A stretch of DNA of 64,000 bases from contig CP136065.1 in the NCBI GenBank assembly GCA_032622095.1, forward strand, positions 112,757,195-112,821,194, given 5' to 3'. The stretch's first letter is position 1. Each line of letters opens with the position of its first letter. The translations under genes were made by a program, and so were the position numbers. A model generated the notes under the pieces. The model ran no database searches, was not told where the DNA came from, and was given only the letters and a program-made list of their open reading frames with translations. Positions 47,474 through 59,349 of the stretch are shown piece by piece. This DNA comes from Siphonodentalium dalli. Taxonomy: Eukaryota; Mollusca; Scaphopoda; Gadilida; Siphonodentaliidae.

Positions 47474-48130
47474 TGGTCACGGTGCAAAAAGGTGCTTAAC
47501 TACAAATTCAATTTAAAAACAAAAAAACATAAACCGAATGCCTTAGAAGCTGCCCACCTACATTTAACAGATTATTGTCTTTTTCAATGTAACTGCACAG
47601 ATGTGAGGTGAACTTTGACAAAGTTGTGAACACAAAGGGTTCATAAGAAATTTGTCTATTTTTTTCTTCACAGCCATGTAGTAGCATTGAGAATGACATT
47701 CATTTGTTATATTTACATTCCCACATGTACATATTCCTTACAAATTAAAGGACTGATTGAAATTTTAATTGCAAAATATTCCGCCTTGTTTTATATTTTT
47801 ATATGCATATCATCACATTGGGCGAACTAATTAGATGCACATTGTGTACAATAAAGATTATAAATTATATTTTATATACCATAGTTTCATACAGGAGAGT
47901 TCACGACAGTTAAAACACCATAAAAAACAAACAAAGTGGTTAAAATGGGGAAAACACTTTATTCAAAATAAATAATCTGGCCCCTTTAACCCCTCAAAAC
48001 ATAAGACGAATTGAATTTTTTTTATTCACCACCAATTGCAATTTGTGACAACCCTTATAATATGTATTGATATGTATGTTATATTTCCATGTTTATGACC
48101 GAATAAAAATTATAAAAAAAACAAAACAAA
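46625..48130 (+). mobile_element. 5'-truncated L1/Tx1-like LINE
   Basis: A 14-bp target-site duplication AACTAGCTGCTAAG lies at 46611-46624 and 48131-48144. The inserted part begins mid-coding, contains the polyprotein C-terminus (to 47473), a ~650-bp 3' UTR with AATAAA-like steps, and an A-rich tail (AAAAATTATAAAAAAAACAA). Truncation at the 5' end plus a target duplication plus an A-rich tail is the signature of target-primed reverse transcription. Confidence 0.88.
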
Positions 48131-48572
48131 AACTAGCTGCTAAGCCAAATAACTAGCTTACTATAGTCACTATACAGACTAATTCCAATGCATCATGTCA
48201 ACTCTTTTGCCTCATTATAGTCAATCTATTTTCAATAAATTTAATGAAAAGAGTATTCCGGATGCCGCAGTCAGTTTTAAGCCAGATGCCGGATTCCAGG
48301 GGGAGGGGGTCGCCACCCTCTTTCATGTGTTTCAGCCTAGGCTATGACTATCTACACACCTGATACACACAAGTTTATAGCCCATTGACTAGCCTGAGAT
48401 ACCACATTTAGAAAAAAATTGCTACCTATGGGTTCACATAAAAATAGGGAAAAGTGCTACTAGCATAAACAATTTCCAGTAATTTTGGCCAATCTAGGAG
48501 GAGGTACTGTACTTCAAACCTATGCTAAGCCATTATCTTTTGGCATAGATCACATCAAGCAGGTTTTATTTT

Positions 48573-50703
48573 TATGTGTACCCATACCATGTATGGTACA
48601 AATAATGCCGACGTCCGGATCAACCATCCGTCGTTCGTCCGTATGTCCGTCCGTCCGTCTGTCCGTAGACACTTGCTATCCGATTCATTTACTTGAATAT
48701 TTTTTATCGGATCTTGTTAAAATTTACTGTGCATGTTTATGATGACACACTCCTCACCTGTATAGTTTTTGGTATCGATCGGTTGATCGGTTTAGAAATT
48801 ATTAACACTTTGCATTCGCACATAGGCATGAGCTATACGATGCTGTAACCAATGTATTTTTTGTCCGATTGTTTTCATATTTGATATGTAGGTTTATAAT
48901 GACACACCTGTATAGTTTTTGGTATCGATTGGTTGATCGGTTTAGAAAATAATTAACCCTGCACACAAATGCTATCTGATGCATCTAAGTCAAACTGTTT
49001 TCTTCTGATATGCCTCATATTTCTTACCTAGGTTTTTCTTAGCACGTTCTTTATCTGTATGGTTTTTGGTATCGTTTAATTAACCCTTTTCAAATTTATG
49101 TTTACTTAGAACTCACGCAAGCTGCTATGACTCAAAACATTTTTCATCTGATCTACACCAAATTTGGTACATGTGGTCCTCACCCCGAAATACAGATCAA
49201 GTTCAAATTTGGGTTTGATCCGATATATTTTAACAGAGTTATGGACCTTTATAATTCAAGTAATTTACTACCTATATGCCCTGTGGGAGTTTAAGACAAA
49301 TGACTTTACACAGTAATCTGCTTTATTGGAATCAGAGAATGACACTGGATACTAACTGCTAAACCACTGGCTGCTCCCAGAGCTGTCAACTTTAAGTGAT
49401 TGATGATTCTTTACTCCAGTTTGTGTGCAATAGTAATTTAACCCCCCCTGTTGAAACATGTTCATATCATTAATACAAATAGTCCATTGTCCATTTGTAG
49501 GATGTTCTAGAGCATGGCTGTTTGGAGAATTGTTGTTTACAGAGACACTGTTGTCTTATCTTGAGAAAAAAATTAATCCACAAATTAGTTCCATCATATG
49601 ATGTCATTGAAAATGATTAACCCTCTCCACACATTATATGTTCATTCTCCTATTCTATGTCCAGGTTGATCGTGATCCACTTTTCACTTGCATGTATTTC
49701 ATGATTAAAATTAACCTATTCCATAGACACATGATATCTGATAGGCAGATTTTAAATTATCTCTTTCGCCTTGGGCCAGGTTCACTAAGAATTTCTATAA
49801 GCCACCAATTGAATATTCATCATTTGAGGAAATATCTTATTTTGAAATTCCCTCTATTGCATTTGGGCTGCAGGATAATAATAATGGTTCTGGTATTCTT
49901 GAAGCTGACTTATTGGTCAAATATTTTTCACCCAATCACTTTTATAATCTCATTCAGGTTGATCGTGACACATTCTTCACGTGTATAGATTTTGGTATTG
50001 ATTGAATGGTTTTGAGAATATTAACCCAACATTTAATAATATTTCTGCTGTTACAGACATTGTATCTTTCCAATGATCAGCTTAGAATAAAATTAACCAT
50101 AGGTATACTGTACGCGATCCAATGTTATGACTCTAATATTTTCAATTTGACCCTTCTCATATCTCTCCTTTTGTTATCTGATAATTCTGTATTAAAATAT
50201 TTTATATCCAACCATTATCAATCATATTTAATATCAAGGTATATACACCCCTCACTTATATAGATGTTCAGGTGTTTGTTGGTCTCTAATCTCAATCATC
50301 CCATAACTTTTACTATGCAGCTAACACAACAACATAATCTGTTATGACTCAGGTTCCATTGTAAGAAGTAAATAAATAGAGTTATTATGATGTTAATATT
50401 GTAACTATTATATCTTTAACAGCTATGGTGCATCTGTCTGACTGTAGTTGGGCATAATTATCTTTATCAATCTATCACACATACATGTATCTCTGTTGGA
50501 GTGACCTAATAGGTTGAAATCGAATGTCATATCCATGTTCCTATTGTGTTTAAATGAGCAAGTTGCTCAATAAGTCTGATTGCACTATGAAACTAATAAA
50601 TAATAGTACGCTGTGAATTGTTGATATTCTTGCACTCATAAAAAGATCGCTATCGCCAAGGTATGGGTTAAACATCTGCCGATCGTGATCGGCCTCTCGT
50701 TGA
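48573..50703 (+). mobile_element. ACCCAT-family element, copy C
   Basis: Most complete uninterrupted copy. It starts with the hairpin GTGTACCCATACCATGTATG, then ATGCCGACGTCCGGATC and a CCGTCCGTC tract at 48640. The 3' end is GGTATGGGTTAAAC, GCCGATCGTGATCGGC (50678-50693), CTCTCGTT. It lacks the insertion present in copy A and therefore serves as the empty-site reference. No open frame is conserved between copies. Confidence 0.75.
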
Positions 50704-51059
50704 CTTTGTTTGCACACACAAAATGCTTAATTTTACCCATTTTCAAACTCTAATTGACCATTTTCAATACAAAAACAAAAAGTGACAGAGCGAATGTCAG
50801 TAAATAAGCTACCTCCACCTGATGTTAGAGCATTTGAAATAGAAAAAAAGTCATCGAGTCAATTTAAAAAAATATCTTGCAAGTGCAAATGACAGAATTC
50901 AGAGGAGAGAAATCGGGATATTTTCATGTAACCCAAACACTGTGCAGAGTTGGCCTTCACTGAATATCGAAAATCATGTTCCATATCCAAATTTTTCACT
51001 TCTTTTTGTGAACTTTCCCAGTTTTGTAATTTAATTAAACCTTCAAACCAGTAATTTCA

Positions 51060-51550
51060 CATTTAAAACTGGCTGCTATATCCCCCCCCCCCCCCCAGAT
51101 ACTTATTTTTCTATTTTTTAGACCCCCTACAACCCGATAAATGTTTGAAATTTGTTGTGTTTCACTATGCTTGAGAAATTGGGGGGAGGGGTGTTTCTAT
51201 TTATTGTGTCAATACTTGTACGCATCTGGGACAATCGTTAAATCGATGTGCAGCTCAAGGTAAACAATTGTATGATAGTCCGGCCAGTAATTAAGAGGGA
51301 AATTTGTTGATTTTAGACCAACAGTAGCATATTTTTCTACTTGGTCAAAACTTTGGTCTGATTATCAGACTCTGATATGGCCTTAATTTTCCAACTTCAT
51401 GGGGGTGTCTGGTTGGAAATTTCCAACAGTTTGAAAGCTTGAGGTACCAGTTGGAAATTACAATGCAAATGGAATGTTGCAAACCTGGCAGTTTACTCGG
51501 GTTCAAGTAGGAGGGGGGAGGAAATTCTAAACCCCTCTAATGTAACCCTG
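51060..51550. mobile_element. Fragment of the CAGRGACGTGGC hAT family
   Basis: A C-run, GGGGTGTCTGGTTGGAAATT, TCCAACAGTTTGAAAGC and AGTTGGAAATTACAATG match the interior of the element at 44173. Terminal sequences are not preserved. Confidence 0.5.
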
Positions 51551-51689
51551 TATGAACAGCAATACAATATCACAACATTGTCAGTTTTATTGGCAGCCCT
51601 CAAAATTAGGAAAAACGACCCACTGCAAATTTAATGCTGTTGGCCAAATTCACATTTAATAATGAATTGCTCTTAAGCATAATTATTTG

Positions 51690-52261
51690 TCCCCCGACGT
51701 TTCCGTCGGAGGACTATAGAAATGACCCTCGTCCGTCCGTCCGTGCATCCGTCCGTCTGTCCGTGCGTGCGTCCGTCCGTCCGTCTGAGATTGGGTACCT
51801 TCATGGTGTAATCAACTCCTCCTACAGTTTTAAATGTAGATATTTGAAACTCTGGGATATTGTTCCTAACATGTTGGTGATTTGCAACATCTATATAGCT
51901 AATCAAAAATATAATTTTTTCCATATTTTTGGGGGGTTTTCGACTTAGAAAATTTGGAACATTTTTGCCTTTTGGATAATATTGGGTACCTTCATGGTGT
52001 AATCAACTCATCCTACAGTTTTAAATATAGAGATTTGAAACTCTGGGATATTGTTCCTAACATGTTGGTGATTTGCAACATCTATATAGCTAATACAAAA
52101 ATATCATTTTTTTCGCGTTTGCATGCGTTTGTTCATCGGGTTGTTTTGTCCAAGAAATTTTGCGGTGGTTTGCAACATCTATATACTGTATAACATTGTT
52201 GCAAATAGTATCCTTCTAACAAATCCAATCATGAAGTTTACCACTCGAGTCGGGGGACATG
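51690..52261 (+). mobile_element. GTCCCCCGACG hairpin-led element
   Basis: 5' hairpin GTCCCCCGACGTTTCC, then GTCGGAGGACTATAG, followed by CCGTCCGTCCGTGC repeats. The body contains a ~150-bp direct repeat (TTGGGTACCTTCATGGTGTA and GAAACTCTGGGATATTGTTC at about 51790 and 51980). The 3' end is GAGTCGGGGGACATGTGG. Another member of the hairpin-plus-CCGT architecture. Confidence 0.65.
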
Positions 52262-54769
52262 TGGTCTGCGACCTTTTATTTCACTTAAGCGCAATACATG
52301 TATATAACTAAACACCCCTGGTGAATAAATAGGTTTATCCATAGCTCAACCTTAACTACTATTGACATATCTCCTCTTGTTTTCATTGGTTTGGATGGGT
52401 AGAGAGCTAGCCTAACTTCTTTGTCAAATTGGCGATAGCATTATTATTAAACTTCTGTTTTAGTCAGGGCGACTCGTGATAGCATTATTTTATGTTCTGT
52501 ATTAGTCGGGGCAACTCGCGCTAGCATTACCTTCTGTACGAGCGACCTTGCTCAATGGTCACAACTTGGTGCAGGTTTTTGAAACAACAAGCAATCCGAC
52601 AATTGCACGTCGCTCAAAGCGGCCAAGCCACTGCTATGTGGAGACTCAATGACTGGCGACGCGCTGCAAACCCATATCGACGTGTTTACAGTGAAAACAA
52701 GTCCGACACGCTAACCACCGGACCATTGAACAACATGAATGACATAAAAATTCTCAAATATAGAAAATTCTTAAAAATAATCATAAAATTTCAATGAATC
52801 AGGAAAAATTAAGTCTCCTCTCATGGTCTTCAGATATAATATCATGGATGGATATATGATCTGCACTTTTGAAACAAATCTAATATACAGAAGTTCTTTG
52901 TACCTGAAAACGGTGAAATTTAAAATATAATTCCATGCTATAAAGGTGAAGTAAATGAGATTATAATGACCAATTGTTCAATGGTTCTTAAATATTGTAT
53001 CACAATAATCGCTTTTACCAAATTTCACAAATAAATTCCTGACAGATTTGAGAAATTCCATTTAGAAATACCAGGAAATTTTGGCCAAACGTGCATCTGA
53101 CCATTAATGTCACTGTGAAGTTACTCCTCTGCATGACCCAACAACAACTTTAACTAACACCTCTAATGTTATAACATTATGTCCTTAGAAGTCCATATTA
53201 AACTGATGCCCCACCTTTTATTTCTAATTAATCCTCCATGAAAATGGCTGATACAGGGCAAGGGTTAATTCAGTGTTCCAGTTTAGGTGGCAGCTATTTA
53301 ATATTTGACCTCCACAATCAATTTTACTGGCCACCACAATCATTTTATTGTTACATATTACATAATCATCCATCATTTGTGACAGGGTCGAGGTCATCAT
53401 ACTTCAGGTTGGGTCATGTTATGTCTGTACATGACACATGAGGTTGCAACCTTTTAAATCTGGCGATTTATTATTCTTGTTGATGACCCAGGTGTTCTGT
53501 ACTTTAGAATAAGAGTCAAGGCTGACTTGCAATTAAGAACCCATATTTTAACCCTTTACAGCTGAATGGATTCTCCCAAAAATTATCAATAGCTTTGTGT
53601 AGTCCAGACTATTATACAAATGGATCTTTCCACAGCTGTCAATCAAATCATAATTATTTGTATATTTATTGCAGATATATTCTACCAATCAGTGACTGAG
53701 TCGATCGTTTGCTGTAACGAAAATTCCGACACCATCCTTGTTCACACTAATTTGGATATCTGTGTATAATTTCAGTGTTTATGTGTCTGTTTTCAAATGT
53801 TTTGTTGTTGCATCATACTATACTGAACTTGTGATTTGTGCAGTGATGATTGTAATTTATCCATATCACAGCTAGTGCCTTCCATTTTGAGTGACCTCAC
53901 TATAATTTTCACATTTAAAGACCAGAACAAGGTATATTCTTGAGTGTGAAAACCAGCATAAGCACAGGCTGTAAAATCAATTAATTTAATTGAGCAGATG
54001 AACGTATCCTAACATCCGTTCCCCTTATGACTGCTTGAATCATCCATAAGACAGGGTCCCAGTGAAATTATAAAGTGGCGTGAAACAAACTGCTGCTGTT
54101 GTTCAAGTGAGTTAGCAATCCAGGCTATTAAATTTTTTATAATTCTCAAAGTTTATAGTGACTCTTTCGGGACAAATGAAGGAGTAAATATTTACATTTT
54201 TGCATAGTTCAGATGTCATAGTTTTTTTATAATGACATTTTCGCCACTATAAATAGATGAATGTTACTATCTTCGGATGAATATAGTGGCTGAATAATTA
54301 GATATTGTTTGAAGAACACTGAGATCAGCACATACATCATGACAAAAACACTTCCATGATTCAGCTTCCCATAGTTCTAAAAACAATGTCGCATATTGAC
54401 ATCTGTCTCAACTACAAGGTGAAATCTTATTCCAGTTGTGCTCCCAGTGCACTAATTTAGGTGGGCTTTTATGTAAACATATCAATCTTTAACTTTTAAA
54501 ATCTTGTGAATAATCACCTTTTTGTCAATGAAGATCATAACTTCATCCCAACTTCGGAATCACGTCTATGACATAAGGAAGCTAGACTGAACTTCACTTC
54601 AAAATCTAAACTTTAGTAAAGAAGAAATTCATAAATAGATGAGTTCTCATTTACTTCCGCAAGGAACTTCAGGTCAGTGTGAGCATGGAACATGCTTTCT
54701 TATTGCTATTGTTTGAACTCCATCCTACGCAGCTTTGTTAACAGTTTTTGTGTCTATGACATATTTTAG
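52262..54769. other. Intron stretch with weak content
   Basis: A frame at 52555-52797 (WRLNDWRRAANPYRRVYSEN) is open but unrecognised. TTAACCCTTTACAGCTGAATGG at 53548 is a lone left end of the MITE family of 43133. The rest has no gene. The polypyrimidine and acceptor ATATTTTAG for the next exon are at 54761-54769. Confidence 0.4.
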
Positions 54770-54854
54770 GTTGCCTTGGTAGTGACAGTGAAGAAGAAGA
54801 AACTATGGTCTTACATAGCAGCATAGAGGCCGGAGATTCTTCTAAAACAAAAAA
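54770..54854 (+). CDS. EXOSC9: EXOSC9 exon (acidic SDSEEEE motif)
   Basis: Acceptor ATATTTTAG, donor AAAAA|GTATGT. In the phase set by the preceding exon (one base carried over) it reads CLGSDSEEEETMVLHSS, then IEAGDSSKTK. Human EXOSC9 has ILSDSEEEEMIILEPD here, so this is a strong diagnostic match. The acidic serine-rich motif in the human protein is known to mediate SUMO-related interaction, but whether it does so here is inference. The exon leaves two bases, AA, that pair with G at 57539 to give Lys. Confidence 0.9.
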
Positions 54855-54865
54855 GTATGTACATT

Positions 54866-55490
54866 ATTTGGCCCCCGACCCTCCGAAGGAGGATTTGGGG
54901 GGTACATAATGGAGACCTCTGTCCGTCTTTCCGTCCATAACAAACATTTCACAACACAGCTCAAGTATCGATAGTCCAAGTGGAAAGGATCTCCACACTT
55001 TTTAGCTCACCTGAGAGGCTGAGACAAAGTCTCCGGTGGAGCTATAGTCATCACTCCTCATCCATCCATCCATCCATCCATCCATCAACAATTCTTTAAA
55101 TTTCTTCTTCTCCGGAACCATAATACCGAATGGGGTCATATTTGGTGTGGATGTTCCCTAGGTGACTCACATTCAGATTTGTTCAAATGAGATCACTGGG
55201 TTAAATAGTTGGGGAAGTCAGGGCCATAACTCTTTCCCTCCATAGTAATTCTTAAAACGACTTCTACTCAAGTACCATTGGGCCGAATGGGTTAATATTT
55301 GGTACGAAGGGTCCTTGGGTGACTGGCGTTCAGATTTGTTCAAATGAGATCACTGGGTCAGTTTTTATTTAGATTGAACCGAGTCAGTTTTTTTTAGATT
55401 CAACTACACCGCACCACACCAAATTTGGTTGAAATCAGTCCAGGGTCTGGGAGAAGAATCAGGAACAGACAGATTTTCCTTTCCATTTGA
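54866..55490 (+). mobile_element. Overlapping hairpin-led fragments (GGCCCCCGACC and AGCTCACC types)
   Basis: At 54872 GGCCCCCGACCCTCCGAAGG then AGGATTTGGGGGGTAC starts one element, which is truncated by a second at 55012. The second starts with the hairpin AGCTCACCTGAGAGGC / GTCTCCGGTGGAGCT and an ATCC microsatellite (55058-55084). Its body (AACCATAATACCGAATGG, GGTGACTCACATTCAGATTT, AGTCCAGGGTCTGGGAGAA) recurs at 60500-60877 and 63483-63660. Confidence 0.6.
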
Positions 55491-55999
55491 AGCATCAAAC
55501 ACCCCCATTACCTTGTTATCTCACATTCCCAATGAAAGGAAATATCTTGGACAAGTCATGCCTTTCACTTAATATCAACAATAAGCTTCAAGGATTACAC
55601 CGGTTTATTTTTTCTCAGTCAGTATCAATGCCTGCTAATCCACTGAGCATGTTGCCAAAAAGATTTTGTGATCGGCGATTCATGCGATTGAATATTATTT
55701 TTGGGATATGCATTCTGAATCGTTAATCTTCCTTCATGTGATGTCACATGATGGACTACTAGCGACACACAGTGTCAAACTTGAAAGCCTGTCGCAATTG
55801 TCTTTTATCTACTGGACCCTCGGAACTGAAAATTTATACGTATGGGTAATTTGACCATAAGAAAACTTTGTATGAAAATGAAGCTTAGGGGGTCAAAATG
55901 ATTTTCTCATTTGCGAAGAAAACAAAATTGACGTAAAAGTGCGAAAAAGAAATGGCGAAAAATTATGCAACGTCCAAAGCAACTGGCAATAAAAGATTG
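55491..55999. other. Intron spacer
   Basis: No gene, no terminal repeats. A short frame at 55487-55726 is open but unrecognised. Confidence 0.35.
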
Positions 56000-56342
56000 T
56001 TAACCCTTTGGCGAGTAGAACGACATATATGTCGTCTATCGGTTGAGGAGTAGAACGACATATATGTCGTTTCAGGAACTGTTATTTTACGTAGACATAA
56101 CTTCAATACATCATCTGATTTATAAATGATTTGTATAGGAGTTATTTTGATTAATATAATGTTCCAATTGTATAAGTGCAATCGATTATGATAACACACG
56201 TTAACAAAAAATGCACATAAATTAAAACGAATTATTGGACCTTTTTGACCCGAACTTGTTAATAATTATTGCTATGACGTTGACGTTAAATTTACTCATG
56301 ACGTCATGTATATGACGTTACAGATACTCTCCAAAGGGTTAA
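56000..56342. mobile_element. piggyBac-type MITE with twin palindromes
   Basis: TTAA lies at 56000-56003 and 56339-56342. The ends are CCCTTTGGCGAGTA and the inverted CCCTTTGGAGAGTA (13 of 14). The left arm holds two copies of the perfect palindrome ACGACATATATGTCGT (56020-56035, 56055-56070), each preceded by AGTAGA. TGACGTCA-like steps (ATGACGTCATG) occur near the right end. Confidence 0.8.
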
Positions 56343-56520
56343 TGTCGAAACCACAACATATAATCTACAACGCAAAATTTGACGACGAGGCCTAAGCATC
56401 AGCAGTCCAGCAAAGCATGGAACGGACATTGAACAAGTCCTCACCACGTGGTATGACAACACTCTAAGAGCTCTTTCCATCAATTTATCACATTATTATA
56501 ATCAATAAATTGGAAAAATG

Positions 56521-56573
56521 ATCAAGGAAATATGGGTTGATACAAAAATCGGACTTGGCACTGAAAGGGTTAA
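56521..56573. mobile_element. Solo end of the 11811-type MITE
   Basis: Reads, inverted from TTAA at 56570, as CCCTTTCAGTGCCAAGTC then TTTTTGTATCAACCCATAT, colinear with the left end of the 11811 MITE. The other end is missing. Confidence 0.65.
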
Positions 56574-57084
56574 ACTAGACCTAATTTTCATTACTTTTAA
56601 CAGTCGTGGAATAAATTATTTCAAACTGGAGTAATCCAACAAATGCGCATCAAAGAGTGCGTTGCTCGACCAATCAATACATGTAGCTTCCTGCAAAACC
56701 AATAACTATTCACATTCTGCACTCATTAATAATTATTCATACAAGCCCCTCCAAATATTATAAACTCTAAAAATAGGTATTACGGAAGGCGGAAATGATG
56801 AATGAAAGCGAGACTGTGCGAAAACAATTGATGATTTTGACAAAATCTAAATTCTTGAAATTACATTTAAGAACATATTGCACAAAATAGGTAATGCTTC
56901 GCTGAAACAAGAACAGGAGCATATTATATGGAGCTGACTTAATCCATATAATCGGGCATATTTTGTATCAAGATGTGGGACTAGACACAAGGAATGTATT
57001 ATTTGCTAAAATATTTCCACTTCTCTGTAAATTATGACACAAATGCTCTCCAAGAACAAGCGCTCCATTTTCCAATTCCCGAAG

Positions 57085-57300
57085 AAATTTTTAGCTCAAC
57101 TTTACTTTGTACATCGGTGTCCGTCGTCCGTGCATTCATCAACAATTTCCTTTGGCTCACCCTACATTCCGCATCCCTCATCCGATCATCACCAAACCAT
57201 GGACCTTCGGGGTGTCCTCTAGATGGGATCCATCAATTTTTGTCCGTATTCGTTAAAAAAACTTAGCCAGCAGCCATCTTTGACTTCAAATTTGAATCCA
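57085..57300 (+). mobile_element. AGCTCA-family left-end fragment
   Basis: TTAGCTCAACTTTACTTTGT followed by GTGTCCGTCGTCCGTGC, then one diverged monomer ending CAGCAGCCATCTTTGA. Note that between 57415 and 57515 the right end of the 43133-type MITE also survives (AATGGGAGAATC ... GAAAGGGTTAA). Confidence 0.6.
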
Positions 57301-57538
57301 TCAGCTTAGCCCTGCATTCATACATACATACATATATACTTGCAATCTTATATAATTACAACAGCGTTGCATTAAAATGCATGCTTTTGATTGGCTGAGT
57401 GGCATGTTGTCTGCTTTTTTTCTTTCTGAAAAGCCATCCAGATGAATAATAGACCATTCCAATACATACTTTTATAACTTAATGGGAGAATCTGTTTAGT
57501 ATAGAAAGGGTTAACATGATTTCATTGGTCTTTTGCAG

Positions 57539-57620
57539 GAAGAAACATAAAACCTTTCCTCAAGAAAAGAAGTTGGGAAAGAAGAAAAAGAAAATAAAAG
57601 ACTCGACCGCAATTAAATAA
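57539..57620 (+). CDS. EXOSC9: EXOSC9 terminal exon
   Basis: Acceptor GGTCTTTTGCAG. With the carried AA the exon reads KKKHKTFPQEKKLGKKKKKI and ends KDSTAIK before TAA at 57618-57620. A lysine-rich C-terminus is the expected end of EXOSC9 (human ends in a similar K/R-rich tail) and likely acts in nuclear or nucleolar targeting. An AATAAA overlaps the stop (57616-57621); whether it is the functional poly(A) signal is unclear, because cleavage would then leave a very short 3' UTR. The gene as seen spans 10615-57620 on the plus strand. Confidence 0.88.
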
Positions 57621-57990
57621 AGATGAAACATGAAAGAAATTTGAAGTTTTAATTTTATACCTAAGAATTGTATTTCTGCTTCAGTGTTTTGATTTTGAAG
57701 GAAGATATTACTAGCATTCTCCTTCTGGATCAAAGCTGATCATAAAAAAAACCTGAAAATAGAGACCAACACAGGGGGGGACACCCAAGCACATCTGTCT
57801 TCGGATATATTGGTTTTCTATTAAATTGTGTCACTCCATTGTGTACATTGCTTGTCAATAGAGTGTTAGTTGTTGGGATTTGACAGGTTTTTACATTATC
57901 ATATAATTAATTGATTGATTGCACAGATAGATCGATTTGCAATACTGCATTTATTCCAATAACAAACTTACTAGTTGCAATTATTTTTCA

Positions 57991-58113
57991 GAAGCTCTGT
58001 GCAGACAAATGATTGTATCAATGCACAGACCAATGCAATGTACTGTTTCCAACAGACTTGTCTGAACACAGTCGTAAATAAATTTCGAAGTACAATTGCT
58101 AGACAAGCTGGTA
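57991..58113 (+). CDS. Candidate exon of unknown gene
   Basis: An acceptor (TTATTTTTCAG) and a donor (CAAGCTG|GTACGT) bracket an open frame: SSVQTNDCINAQTNAMYC, then FQQTCLNTVVNKFRSTIARQ. The four cysteines and the open frame are suggestive, but nothing in it is recognised. The frame also stays open past the donor to a stop at 58244. It could be the first visible exon of the next gene, an alternative 3' exon of EXOSC9, or chance. Confidence 0.25.
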
Positions 58114-58768
58114 CGTCGAACGAAAGAACCCCTCATTTCCGTTTGCACATACCGGGGAAGCCCTGGGAAATCCTGCCACCTGATTGGCTGGCGTCTTTAA
58201 AAAACGCCAGCTCTTGTATACAAATAAACACGTGGAACATCTAACTTTAGCCTATGGGCGTGGATAATCGATAACATAATTACTTCGCACATGAGCAGTC
58301 CCAACAGGAATATCTTCCAATTTAAATTGTTTTCACCAGAAAAGCGGAAAATATTTGAGAATAGTCGATTAAAGTGTGTTCTATTCCAACTACTACGAAC
58401 AATGAAGGATGTATTTCTATAAATCGCATTATACTATATACAGCTGATATATGTACGCTAATTCTTATGGACACACTATGATATTGCCATGATTCTTCGG
58501 AAGTATTTACGACTTTCGAAACCTACTTTCGTTTCTTGGCACCAAAATGATTGACGTGCATAAATTAGTCTATTTTGGGAGTCACTTGCCATGATAATGA
58601 CGTCTCTCGCTCTATTGTTTTTCCGATCTCGGCGCAAATGACCTTGACTGCCATTTTGATTAGACGTACCATGCGCGACTGTGGGAGCAAATGTACGCTA
58701 AGTTTACTAAGACTGGTCTGAACACTACTAAGTCTCTATACTTGTTCTATTTGAGGTTTAACTATAAT

Positions 58769-59339
58769 TATACCCCGAAAGACTGAAGGAGATTGTGGGT
58801 ATACTGGATTACATATGTCTGATCCTCCGCATTTGTCTTGTTGAATGTCCATCCGTCCAGTGTCAGATCTCAGTGAAAATTGGTGTGGATGTTCACCACT
58901 ATGAGGACATTCAATGCACAGGCCCCTGGGGAAAAAATACTAAAATTCCAATATAGACCATAGCAGTCACTGGTATAGTCTATATTGATATTTTAGTATT
59001 TTTCCCCAGCGGCCTGTGATTCAATCGAGTATTCAATCGTTTTGTTTGGTTTTGCTGTTCTAGAGTTATTCATCTAGAAAAAAAATTGTCGAGCCGAGCA
59101 GATTTCTCAACTATAGGTTGTCCGATTTTGTCCTAAATTTATTCACGGCTATTAGGACATCCAATGCAGTATTCAAGCGTTTTGTTCTGATTTTCCGTTC
59201 TAGAGTTATTCATCTTTGATTATTTGGAAATGTTGCTTTTTCCGTCTGCCTGAGTATCTCAGCCATAGGTTATACGTATGCCCACACTAGGTGCTATGCC
59301 ACATGGGGTATGCACCGGGCGACAGCCCAGCTCTTGTTT
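58769..59339 (+). mobile_element. TATACCCC hairpin-led element
   Basis: The 5' hairpin is TATACCCCGAAAGACTG, then GATTGTGGGTATA. GTCCATCCGTCCAG follows at 58848. The body has an internal repeat (TTTTGTT-TG-TTT-C-GTTCTAGAGTTATTCAT at 59040 and 59178). The 3' end is GGGGTATGCACC, the hairpin GGGCGACAGCCC, then AGCTCTTGTTT. A small MITE (58917-59018) is inserted in it. Confidence 0.7.
58917..59018. mobile_element. 102-bp hAT MITE (near-perfect hairpin)
   Basis: Inverted arms CACAGGCC-C-TGGGGAAAA then ATACTAAAAT meet at a small loop. The flanks ATTCAATG (58909-58916) and ATTCAATC (59019-59026) form an 8-bp duplication with one change. The uninserted internal repeat near 59157 (AGGACATCCAATGCAGTATT) shows the original site. 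Confidence 0.75.
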
Positions 59340-59349
59340 ATTTAAGAAC

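Larger units (their letters stand above)
43852..48319. mobile_element. hAT-like element with nested hAT and LINE
   Basis: An 8-bp duplication CTTTCATG lies at 43844-43851 and 48320-48327. The ends are AGTGTGACGACCCCC and the inverted AGGGTGGCGACCCCC (13 of 15). Subterminal motif CCGGATGCC / CCAGATGCCG occurs several times near both ends, which could be transposase-binding sites. Without the LINE (46625-48144 including one duplicate) it is about 2.9 kb, and about 1.9 kb without the nested hAT. No transposase frame was recognised. Confidence 0.7.
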
